From Kalmusia sp. IMI 367209 (Eukaryota; Ascomycota; Dothideomycetes; Pleosporales; Didymosphaeriaceae): a DNA stretch of 64,000 nt. Both the position numbers and the translations under genes were made by a program. The notes below the pieces were generated by a model. The model did not search any database. It worked only from the letters and a program-made list of their open reading frames with translations, and was not told the origin of the DNA. Every line of letters begins with the position of its first letter. Position 1 is the first letter of the stretch. Below are positions 44,075 through 53,672 of this stretch, one piece after another. Location: the NCBI GenBank assembly GCA_027946365.1, contig JAPEUQ010000003.1, forward strand, positions 1,178,001-1,242,000, in the 5' to 3' direction.

Positions 44075-45412
44075 TTTAGCAAAACGAGATTTGAGAAAAA
44101 TGAACAAGAATTAGTTGATAACTGATGCTCAATTACTTGGGACCGTTCGCTCTATATAGGGTATTGCTCCCAATTGACGCGTCCAGTCGAAATTGTGCTC
44201 ATGGGTACATACGAACCGTTCATTGGCTCAACCACGTCTAATACGGGCTCGTAACGTCAACCAAGTGCAGCCGCTGTGGTCATCATTCGGTATTCCCAAT
44301 TCCATCTCTGATCAGGCTCAGGACTAAGGTTTGTAGTTCGCTGACCTAGACTGCTATGGGTACAACATGATGAAACGACCCATCCAGCAAGGAAGGCTAT
44401 GGGCCTGGATCGTGGATTAGCCTGTTCCGGCACATGGAAATCATAATCCTGTCATGCATATTGTTCGGTTCAGCATCCTAGGCGAACAAAGAGAGGCGCT
44501 ATACGTAGTACTTATCAGGAACAGGAATAGGCCGATTAGTACGCGCTAGCAATATTAGGCCGAGATCTGATACAAGTCAGAGTGGATAGGTTTGAGGGGT
44601 TCAGTGGGGCAGCCGCAAGCATAACTTCATGACCTTACGGTCTTTTTAATTTTCGAGCGGTTTGCTGTTTGTGACTGGACAATGGTCTTTCTCGCCAAGG
44701 GCCTCTCGGCAACCAATGCCGCAAGATATCATTCGTCAGTGTCTCAATCATCGACAACTAGCCTCGAGCTCAAGAAAGGCACCCCAGGTGCATCAGGGTT
44801 GCGCTCCCGAACGTGACGTCCTGCAAGATCTTAGCTCCCGCTTCGGGTAGATGCGTGTCCATCATCCGACAACGCTCAAAAGTTTGATGAGTTATTCTTG
44901 GAAAGGATAGGCCATTTCTCTAACCGTTAGTAGCACCCTGGCCGCTTCTAGCAAGCGAGATGGCGTTAGAAATCATTGACGACAAGGTCCCTCAACACAA
45001 CGTCAAGACTTCACGCGCCAAGATCCATACGCCAATCAACAAAGGACTAGATTGTTCTGAGTGGAGGTTTTACAACAATTGGCCGAAGTCAGCATTACAT
45101 ACCGGTTTTGGGGCTACACCCTGCAGGAGCAACAAGGCACAGCTTCTGCCGGTTGCATACAGGAATCCCGCGCTTTTCGCGTAATAAAGTAAGAAAAATG
45201 GACAGACGATTTTCGATTTGTTCACCTAAAGACTGACGTTTACATTGTGTGGGGTTCCCATTACGCTTAGAGCTAGTCGACTTCCGACCAGTTCCGTCAT
45301 CGGCTTCTGAACGGCGTTTGAACCCCCTCGCTAATGTTTACGCGCCGAATGAATAGCCGGTATCTTGAGCGTGTAGCCAATTCCTTTCCTTTGAACAATC
45401 ATAACATTGACA
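44075..45412. promoter_or_regulatory. Divergent promoter region of the mycosporine cluster
   Basis: This is 1.34 kb between the start codons of the cyclase (-) and the O-methyltransferase (+). It contains no credible open frame: 44960-45184 is short, domain-free and lacks a splice partner. CCAAT-type boxes occur in this spacer. It is the natural place to look for light- or stress-responsive elements, but I cannot assign any by eye. Confidence 0.5.
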
Positions 45413-46369
45413 ATGGGAAGTTTTGACCAGACCAAGGCGTATGCGCCACAAGAAGAGACTTTCTTCGACGATGGCCGTGAAATTGAGCTTCTGCACTTTG
45501 TGTATTCACATGCCAATCTAGACAAGATACGAGGTTCTCCGAAGGATGTCCTTGCGGCAATTGATGAGTTTGGGCGGACGAAGAAGTACCTTATGAATGT
45601 TGGCGAAGACAAGGGTCGCATAGTCTGTGACTTGATTGAAGAGGTGAAGCCAAAAACCATGGTTCGTTGAATCAACCTCAGTTCCAATCTCCAGCTTTCT
45701 GACTTTCTTGTAGGTTGAGCTAGGCGGTTACGTTGGTTACTCGTGCATTCTCTATGCCGACGCGGTACGGAAAGCTGGCGGCGATCGCTACTTCAGCTTG
45801 GAGCGCAATCCCGAATTCGCAGCTGTAATCTCATCTCTGGTCGATCTTGCAGGGCTCTCCGATATTGTCAAGGTTGTGGTGGGTTCTAGTGACGAGTCAA
45901 TCGCACGATTACATTCGTCCGGGGCTCTCAAGCACATCGATTTGATGTTCCTTGACCACTACAAGCCCGCATACACCACCGATCTCAAGCTCTGTGAAGA
46001 ACTCGGCTTGGTTACTCCAGGCTCGGTACTTGCAGCAGACAATGTTATCAAGCCGGGCAATCCACCATATCTAGAATACGTGCGCAGCAGTGTGGAGGAG
46101 AAGAAAAAGAACTACGCTGGAGAGGGCAAGAGTGATAGTACACAGGGCATAGCGGAGAGGACTGTCAAGCAGTATGCTAACAGATATGGAGCGGAGAAGT
46201 TCAGTAACAGTCCTGGTAACCCAAATTTAATCTACGAGAGTAAACTCGTCAACAGCTTTGAGCCTACGGGAGTACCGGTAAGTTAGTAATATTCTACTAC
46301 AAGACATTTCAGCTAACTTGTTGACAGGATGGTGTCGAGATTACTAGGTGTGTCAGTGAAGAGAAATAG
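45413..46369 (+). CDS. mysB: COMT-type O-methyltransferase (mycosporine step 2)
   Basis: Three exons (45413-45661, 45714-46277, 46328-46369) encode 284 aa. SAM motif I is VELGGYVGYS (84-93), with the ribose-binding acidic residue at Glu113. LMFLDHYK and LAADNVIKPGNPPY supply Asp164 and Asp192-Asn193, the Mg2+ ligands known in catechol O-methyltransferase, and the spacing is that of COMT. In this cluster it should methylate demethyl-4-deoxygadusol, an enediol, to 4-deoxygadusol; the catechol-like chemistry fits the fold. The role is inferred from context. The start is the ATG giving MGSFDQTKAYAPQEETFF. It is 473 bp upstream of the ATP-grasp gene on the same strand. Confidence 0.87.
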
Positions 46370-46842
46370 TCTTCATATTCTACGATTACAATGTCATCAT
46401 CAAGATATCCATGCAATCCAATTCACTGTTCGGTGCCCCTAGAGAGAAGGAATATATGAACCTCATTTCTGTACCTCCTCGCTCCTATACTGTGTGCTTG
46501 GAAAATATAAGCACACCGCACCCCACAAAAACAAATACCATCAACCCTAGCAACGACGTCAGGTACGGCTTTCCCCACTAATTTAACGCCATATCTCGCA
46601 CTTAATGCTGCACCTACTGTCTAGTCGATCGTTGGTCGCATATTCACAAGTCGAGCGATAACGATGACGTGTAGATTTAAGTTCACAAGCCTCCCCCTTG
46701 CATGGCACGAATAGACTAGGCATATTTACATCCCCAACGGTTAGAATGATCGCGACATCGCTTTACCCCTCATTTCTTCTATTTCGTGTGCAAATTTTCG
46801 CCGCCGCTGGCGCGTCCCGACGCGCAGTCACGTTTTCACACC
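46370..46842. other. Intergenic, 473 bp, promoter of the ATP-grasp gene
   Basis: This lies between the methyltransferase stop and the ATP-grasp start. The ATP-grasp frame is open without an ATG back to about 46786. A short frame at 46698-46898 overlaps the start but has no domain. Confidence 0.5.
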
Positions 46843-48315
46843 ATGGCCCAAGGAGTTTCGCACCCCAGGGATCCCGTCTACTACCGTCACGTGCCTAAGA
46901 ACATTCTCTTGATATTCTTGAATATTGTTATACTTCCTGCGTCGGCTACGTTAGTAATCTGCAGTCTGGTCTACTCAAGGCTATTTCAACGGCCGCGACC
47001 AATTCCCCTACACGATGTCTCCGAGCGCAAGACCATCCTCGTTACTGGCGTTTCTATGACAAAGGGTCTCACCATTGCCCGCATATTAGCAGAGCATACA
47101 CCACACCGCATCATCGGCGCAGATATTTCTGCTCTTTCCCCTGGCCGCTTTTCTGCTTCGCTCGCGAAGTTTCACACCCTCACGCCGCCGCATGGCGGCG
47201 ATGCAGAGCCATATATCGAGTCGCTGCTACACGTGATCAAAGCAGAGAAGGTGGACTTGTGGATTAGTTGCTCGAGCGTGGTAGCAGCAGTGGAGGATGG
47301 TGAGGTAGTAAGACGAGCGGAGGAAGAACGAGGCGAGGGTTTCCAGGCAGTGCAGTTCAGGAGTGATGTCATTGAAAGATTACACGAGAAGGACCAATTC
47401 ATCGATTACATTCAAACGCTTGGGCTGAGCATTCCGGAGAGCCACAGATGTACATCTCAGGATGAGGTCCTGAAGATCTTGCTGGGTAGAAAGAATAGGG
47501 AAGGGAATGGTAAGCAATTCATCCTGAAGCCGATTGGAGTGGACGACCGCGCGAGGGCGAACATGATGACACTGCTTCCCTTTGAAAAAGGGCAGGACAC
47601 GACGTCGTATGTCAATGGCCTGGACATTTCGCATAAGAACGCGTTCCAGGTACAGCAGTATATTGCTGGGGCGGAGTACTGCACGCATGCGCTCGTGATC
47701 CGCGGTCGCGTGGTAGCGTTTACGTGCTGCCCATCTTCCGAGCTTCTTATGCACTACGAAGCTATGCTTCCGTCGTCACACCTCTTCCAGCAGATGTTGA
47801 GATTTACCGAGCGCGTGGCGCTCGATGGCGGGGAGATGTTCTCGGGTCACTTGAGCTTCGACTTCTTGGCTGAGGGCGAGGGAAGGAGTGCAAAGTTGTA
47901 TCCGATTGAATGCAATCCACGTACCCACACGGCTGTCGTTCTGTTCGCCTCGACACCCCAAATGGCGTCTGCGTACCTCTCTGCCTTCTCTGATCCCTCC
48001 GATATCGATCTCGTCGTCCCTCACTCTCCAACACCGTCGTACTACTGGATCGGACACGATCTTGTTAGTCTCCTCATTCTACCCATTTTGGATCTGTTCT
48101 GGGGTCTTGCAACAATCGCTGATGTCGTTGACGGCATGGTGGATTTTTGGGAGCATGTGATCAGTTGGCGGGATGGAACGTTTGAGCGGTGGGATCCAGT
48201 ACCTTTTTTCGTACTATATCATGTTTACTGGCCGATGAGGTTCATGGAGAGTCTTCTTGGTGGAAAAGTGTGGTCGAGGGTTAATGTCAGTACGACGAAG
48301 GTTTTTGAGGGTTGA
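46843..48315 (+). CDS. mysC: Membrane-anchored ATP-grasp ligase (mycosporine step 3)
   Basis: A single exon encodes 490 aa. A hydrophobic segment at 21-45 (LLIFLNIVILPASATLVICS) follows a short N-terminus. An N-terminal nucleotide-fold segment reads KTILVTGVSMTKGLTIARIL. The ATP-grasp core has GKQFILKPIGVDDRARANM with the ATP-binding Lys, then VQQYIAGAEYCTHALV, GHLSFDFLAEG and the metal site PIECNPRTHTAVV. A second hydrophobic stretch lies near 398-428 (HDLVSLLILPILDLFW). The cyanobacterial MysC counterpart joins glycine to 4-deoxygadusol. The amino acid used here cannot be read from sequence; fungal mycosporines often carry glutamine/glutaminol, serine or alanine. The start is the first ATG (MAQGVSHPRDPVYYRH). 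Confidence 0.87.
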   Translation: MAQGVSHPRDPVYYRHVPKNILLIFLNIVILPASATLVICSLVYSRLFQRPRPIPLHDVSERKTILVTGVSMTKGLTIARILAEHTPHRIIGADISALSPGRFSASLAKFHTLTPPHGGDAEPYIESLLHVIKAEKVDLWISCSSVVAAVEDGEVVRRAEEERGEGFQAVQFRSDVIERLHEKDQFIDYIQTLGLSIPESHRCTSQDEVLKILLGRKNREGNGKQFILKPIGVDDRARANMMTLLPFEKGQDTTSYVNGLDISHKNAFQVQQYIAGAEYCTHALVIRGRVVAFTCCPSSELLMHYEAMLPSSHLFQQMLRFTERVALDGGEMFSGHLSFDFLAEGEGRSAKLYPIECNPRTHTAVVLFASTPQMASAYLSAFSDPSDIDLVVPHSPTPSYYWIGHDLVSLLILPILDLFWGLATIADVVDGMVDFWEHVISWRDGTFERWDPVPFFVLYHVYWPMRFMESLLGGKVWSRVNVSTTKVFEG

Positions 48316-48663
48316 TAGCTAGGAGAGGGACGGAGTGTTGATAGAACATGCTGATGGAGGCAATGTAGATTAGCGAAGCTTTAGAGTCTCGGTCTAGAGA
48401 TGTTCGATACCGAGGTAGGTCTGCATGTTAAGCTGCCATAGATGCTTTGCATGATCGGGGTTGTACACAAAAGCCAGCACTTTCGTTTCTAGTGTAGTTT
48501 GAAGCGCTTATCGCATACCCACACGTGAACAGATTAGACGGGGAGTTGTGATGCATGAATTTATATGCTTGCCTACACTTCTGGCCGCACTGGTGCCTCA
48601 TAAGCGGGCGAGAATCCAAGAGATCCGAACTGGGTATATTCAGACGTGCGTATAATCTTTGCT
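48316..48663. other. Intergenic, 348 bp between convergent genes
   Basis: This contains the 3' flanks of the ATP-grasp gene and UTP13. Nothing else is seen. Confidence 0.6.
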
Positions 48664-51478
48664 CTATTCTACCATGACTACATCGCCACCAAGGCCCAAC
48701 TGTGACGTTCCGTTTGTAAGATTTCGTACGTCACCCATGTCGTCCATCTCCCTCAGCGTAAAGTCAAGCAAATAACTCTCGTCCACCAGATCCTCTACTC
48801 TCTTGTAGTGCCTCTCGCTGTACGCCTTGATCGCGGCTAGAACATCTTTCAGACTACCCTTCGCGCCTACCTTGCCTGTAGGCTTGAGGCTTGCGAGGTG
48901 CGATGCGGGATAGCTCTTGACCACAACCCACAGAATCTTCTGTGCAACGGGAGCAGTGCGTACATTAGTGTTCCAATCGCGCAGGCGCAGAAGAAGCTTG
49001 TATAGCTGCTCGTCTGCAAGACTCGCTATGACTTCATCCACGGCAGTGAGGCCGGAGAGACTTCCTTCGTCAGGCGTCTCAGTCTCAACGACTGATTTAA
49101 AGAGCGAGAGGAGGCGACCTGGTTGATCCATCTGTAGCGCAAGGGTAATAGCTTCGCGGTAATTCCCTGCAAAAGCGTAATTCTGTAGTTTCTGGTCGAG
49201 TTCTACGCGCTCTGTTTCCGCCGTGGTTGCAGCTTCTAGCGTGGAGCTGGTGGTGTCTTTCCAGAAGGTGATGATGCTGTCTGCACCACCAGAGATCAGG
49301 GCGCCAGTCGTGAGGTGCGCGGTGAGGGCCCAGACACGATCAGTGTGGTTGTCAAGCGTAGACATAGCTTCGCCTGATGAAGAATCCCATACCTTAACAA
49401 GGCCATCGCCTGCAGCAGAAGCCACTTGAGAGCCACGCTTATCGCGTGCATCGATAGGGCGGTAGGGGATCCAGGCGAGCTTCAGGACACTATTCGAGTG
49501 GCCTTCAAGGGTCAATAGACAGCTGTAGTCGGCCAAACTCCAGATCTTGACAGTCTTGTCCGCACTTCCTGTTGCGACCAATCCCTTGCCCCCAGAGCCA
49601 ATAGCTTGAGATTCTTTCGGTTGAAATTTGACAGTCCAGACACCTCGACGATGGCCTCGGAGAACGCCTACTGCTTCACCTTCAGCCGCTGAGTATATCT
49701 TGACGGTACGATCCTGGGAAGCTGATGCAAACAGTGTACTAGAAGGATCAATATCAACGGCATTGATATCCTTGTCATGGGCCTTCCGGGTATATTTCGC
49801 TCGCAGCTTTTGTCTCATGTCTTTGCTAGTATCCCATCGCTTCACTGTTCGGTCTTGGGATCCGGTTATGATATATGCTGGTGGGTGAGATAGCGGGTCG
49901 GTGTAAGCTGCAGAAGACTCTGGTGGTACAGTATGTGGTAACGCAATAGCCCCCAAGGATTCAGCATGCCCCGTTAGAACGGCGGCGCATGCATAAGAAT
50001 CGTTCGCCGGATCTATCCTCCAAAGTCGAGCCGTATTGTCTTTGGAGCCGGTTGCGAGCCAATGCCCAGACCAATCAACATCGAGAGAAATGATTAGATC
50101 TTCGTGTCCCTTTAGCAATGCAACATCTGCTCCAACATATCTTCCTCCAGTTGTTGTTTCGCCCGCTTCCCCTTCCTTTAGAGTTACTATACGCACATCC
50201 TCGGAATTGGTATTGAGTGCGAGTAGTGATTTGTCTGATCCAATGTAGGCCAAATCAATCACTTCGTCATGAGTGCCGGATACTCTTCGGAAGACGGGCA
50301 AAGGGTCGATAATCTCTTCCAGCAGAGGCGCTTCAATAGAACCGAGCGAATGGAAATTTAGCACCTGGTCTGCATGTGCTGAGATAAGATATGGTAGATC
50401 CGGATAATGAAGAACTTCCACTATTGCGTCTGTCTCGATCCCAGGCTCTTGTTCACGTGTGATTTCTTGCGAAGTCTCAGCTGACCAGAGACGAATGCGA
50501 CCGTTCTCGCCGCCAGAGAATACAATATGCCCGCTCGCGACGAAGCCTGCACTTTCAAGGGCTTCCAAGACTGCAATCGTACGTTTCGCTTTCCACTTTT
50601 CAGCATCCCAGATGATCAACGTTTTATCCCTGCTCCCTGATACTAGCGCATTCTGTTCAGATGAGAAGTCGAGCGATCGTACCACAGACACATGCGAGTC
50701 CAGGACGGCTGCACTCTTTCGTTTGTGCAGATCCCAGATCCGGATCTTGCCGTCCTCTGCTCCCGAGGCTAATCTGTATTCTATACTAGTCTCATTTTTA
50801 CTCGACTCCGTGGCCTCCTGTTGCGACTTTCTTCTCTTGCGCTTCTTGCTGCTCTCGCCTCCATCGTCATTCTCTGCCACCTCAACTTGGAAGAAGTGCA
50901 GCGCAGAGACGACTCCACCATGGCCATGGAAGGTGTGAGTTGTGTAGCCTGCATGAATATCCCATACTTTAACAATGCCATCAGCACCACCAGTAGCAAG
51001 AAGAGTGCCGGTCTTATCAACGGCCAAGGTTACGACCGGTGATGTATGCGGGCGTAGCGAGCGAAGTAGTTCGAGCTCGAAAGGGTCGTCTTCGTTCTCA
51101 GAGGGAACTAGAGAGTATATGTGCATAGACGTGGACCGTGAGCAGACAATCAGATGGGAGGCCGAGGGCGTTACTGGGTATCTTAGTATTCGAAATATCT
51201 ACAGGAAGCCGTTGTACTTACATATTAATGCGGTTATTGGTTCGCCATCCTGTTGTACCCGTCAGCAAAAAGAAAGAAACGATTCATACGCTTGAACGTA
51301 CGCCTTCTATCCTCCCCAACTCCCTGCCATTTGTGACATCTGTAAGTAAAGTATCTTCTCCCAGACAGGCGGCGAGGATGCGCCCATCCTCACTCAGCGC
51401 GATGCTGCCCCCGGCGTAAATTGGCTGCAGCGTGCGCTCGATATCATATGTCGTCTTCACAGCCGATCGTTGAGCCAT
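48664..51478 (-). CDS. UTP13: U3 small nucleolar RNA-associated protein 13 (Utp13, WD40)
   Basis: Three exons (51478-51302, 51249-51222, 51173-48664) encode 904 aa. The protein belongs to the UTP-B subcomplex of the small-subunit processome and acts in early 18S rRNA processing in the nucleolus. It is built of many WD40 repeats, each with a WD/WS-type end: KVWDIHAGYTTHTFHGH, KIRIWDLHKRK, TLIIWDAEK, NTARLWRID, TVKRWDTSK, TVKIYSAAEGE, KTVKIWSLADYS and VKVWDSSSGE. The C-terminal Utp13 domain (YAFAGNYREAITLALQMDQP onwards) covers about 745-890. Exon 2 is only 28 nt. The start ATG gives MAQRSAVKTTYDIERTL; further upstream the frame is open but without ATG. It is head to head with a membrane-protein gene. 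Confidence 0.93.
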
Positions 51479-51735
51479 TGTGTCGGAATGTACCTCTGCT
51501 GCTACCGGGGCATCGTCGTAGGCTTGCGGCGTGGAAATGTGAAATCTTGGCACTGGAAATTTCGCGGATGCGGCATCCTTATCGATAAGAGTGGAGAGGT
51601 ACCGTAGCGGGCGCGTCGATGTCGCGCTTCACATCAGCTCATCTTCGCGCACGACCACAGCTTCTAGGCGCATATCATTATTACTCGAACCCCATGGTGC
51701 AGCCCCCACTCGCGAAGCCCTGAGATATTGTGCCC
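51479..51735. promoter_or_regulatory. Shared promoter region of UTP13 and the multi-pass membrane protein gene
   Basis: This is 257 bp between divergent start codons. I see no recognisable core element. Confidence 0.4.
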
Positions 51736-53672
51736 ATGGGCCGCCAGGCATACCTGACCAAGATTGCGCTGGTAACGCATCTGAACACCTGCAGCTAGTG
51801 TCACGGCTAACGACGGTAGGGACGGTCGGCCTTCGAACCGGCCCAGACGACGACCTCAACGTCTGAGTATATCCAACTGGCGTCTGCCCAGCAACAGCGT
51901 GCACATGAACATGGCCGTCGCTTGAGAGAAGCCCAAAACGACGTGCTCGCTTCTATTGGGGTGGTTGAGAGGCGCCGCTCGCCTTCACAAGGCCTCCCCG
52001 GCTCTTACGAGGAGCGTATACGCGCGTTAGAAGAGGAGGACACCGTTGGAAACACCTTGGCGATTACGTCTACTCTGACCGAGAATGCGTGCACCTGGTG
52101 GGTTGGATCTTTAAGGGAGAGAATTTTGGTAAGTAGCATGCACTGGCCGATATTTCTGTCTAATGGCTTTTTCACGCAGACATTCCACTATCCCGTCACT
52201 CATTCTTTCTCCCGGATAGTTGCTTCTGAGCGAGATATCAGTGGCAGTCCTTTGTTATACAGCGGCTTTCCCTCGCGCCTTCTCTCTCAGCTTTGCATTC
52301 AAGCCACTGTCTATAGCACACACGTACTGAGGCCGCTCGAGGGATTCTTGTCCAGACGGGGAACCTTCAGAACAAGGCGTTTCTACCGCCGATGGAAAAG
52401 ATGGATCAATGTTAGGTAAGTCGTCCCCATATCTTGTTCAACATAGGCTAAAATTTCAGCTTTCGTATTTCGCTGGAGCTGCTGTTCTACCCATTCTCAT
52501 ACTATTCGTATCTTCAAAGACTCGGGTTGGTATCTGCGAGACCAATACTGCCTCCCCTGACGTCATACATACCATTCTCTAGATCCTCACCGTTACTGCC
52601 AATATCTGCTCACTACAAAGCGTTTGCATCGCCTACAGGCTTTCTCAAAGCTTTCTTGACTTCTCCATTCGTGTTCGTCTGTTTAGAGCACTTCTTCGAG
52701 CGTTGGATCTATGCAGTCATTACTGAGCCCATCGAGACCACAATCATCCGTCCAACCAATCCCGATATGCACAGCCCAGATGATAGTAGTAAGCATCGAA
52801 CGACCGCCATTCTTGGCCTACGAAAACGGTCACCGAAATTTATCAGGGACGCTATCTGTAAGCTGCTGAGGTTCGTTGGTTGGGGAGACACAACTTCCAC
52901 GGAGCCACAGTCCGTTCCGGATACTCACCAAACGCATGAAATCCAAATTAGCCGACCTATCGAGGTTGGTGGGACGCAAATAAGCAACCTCAGCAGGCTA
53001 GAAATCCCAAGTTTGCCTCAAGATGTTCCATTGACCCCGGAGTATGAAGGTATCGGGACGATTACTGTTCCAGTCAGCTCTTTGAGCGAAGTACTGCCCC
53101 CTCCAACGCCTCCGTCGCCTTCTCTATCACCCACCGCCTCACAGGCTAGCCAGAATGATAACGACCCTAGAATTCGGATCACTACTCGTGGAAACTTGGT
53201 AGAGATGGAGGTCCGCCTCCCGCCACATGTGCTCTCCTCTCATACTGAAATCGCTGAATCTGGACCCTCTACGCCCGGTCAACGCGACATCCTGTCGGCA
53301 AATCCGATACAGTCGTCAGGCTTGACGCCGTACCACCGGGTAACACAGCTCTCATCAGAGCCGTCACAGATGATAGGTGCCATCTGCAAGGCCCAGATTG
53401 TTAGCTGGATTTCGTTGCCACTCAAATTGATTACTTTGAGACTGGTCGCTTCCCATTACCTCGCTGGACGAAAAGATCATGTTGGCCTTCGGACTGTGTA
53501 CAGTGCGCTTATTGTGCCAAGCGACATCAAGTGGAACTCCATCGGTGTACATATATCCCGCCTAGCGCTCTGTGGACTATCAGAGCTGGCTATCGATCTT
53601 CTTCTCTGGGGCTGCCAATACTGGACAGTGTCATGGTTTGGCACGAGAGCTTTTGATTGGGGAGCTCTCTGA
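51736..53672 (+). CDS. Multi-pass membrane protein, fungal, function unknown
   Basis: Four exons (51736-51771, 51820-52128, 52180-52415, 52460-53672) encode 597 aa. The first exon encodes MGRQAYLTKIAL. The next 100 residues are charged and helical (ASAQQQRAHEHGRRLREAQN). Hydrophobic segments occur around residues 200-220 (RISLELLFYPFSYYSYL), 250-275 (FLTSPFVFVCLEHFFERW), 500-520 (IVSWISLPLKLITLRLV) and 565-590 (LSELAIDLLLWGCQYWTV). A Pro/Ser-rich cytosolic stretch of about 200 residues lies between TM2 and TM3. I recognise no named family. All junctions are canonical, including a CTAAC branch before exon 2, and exon lengths sum to 3n. Confidence 0.78.
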
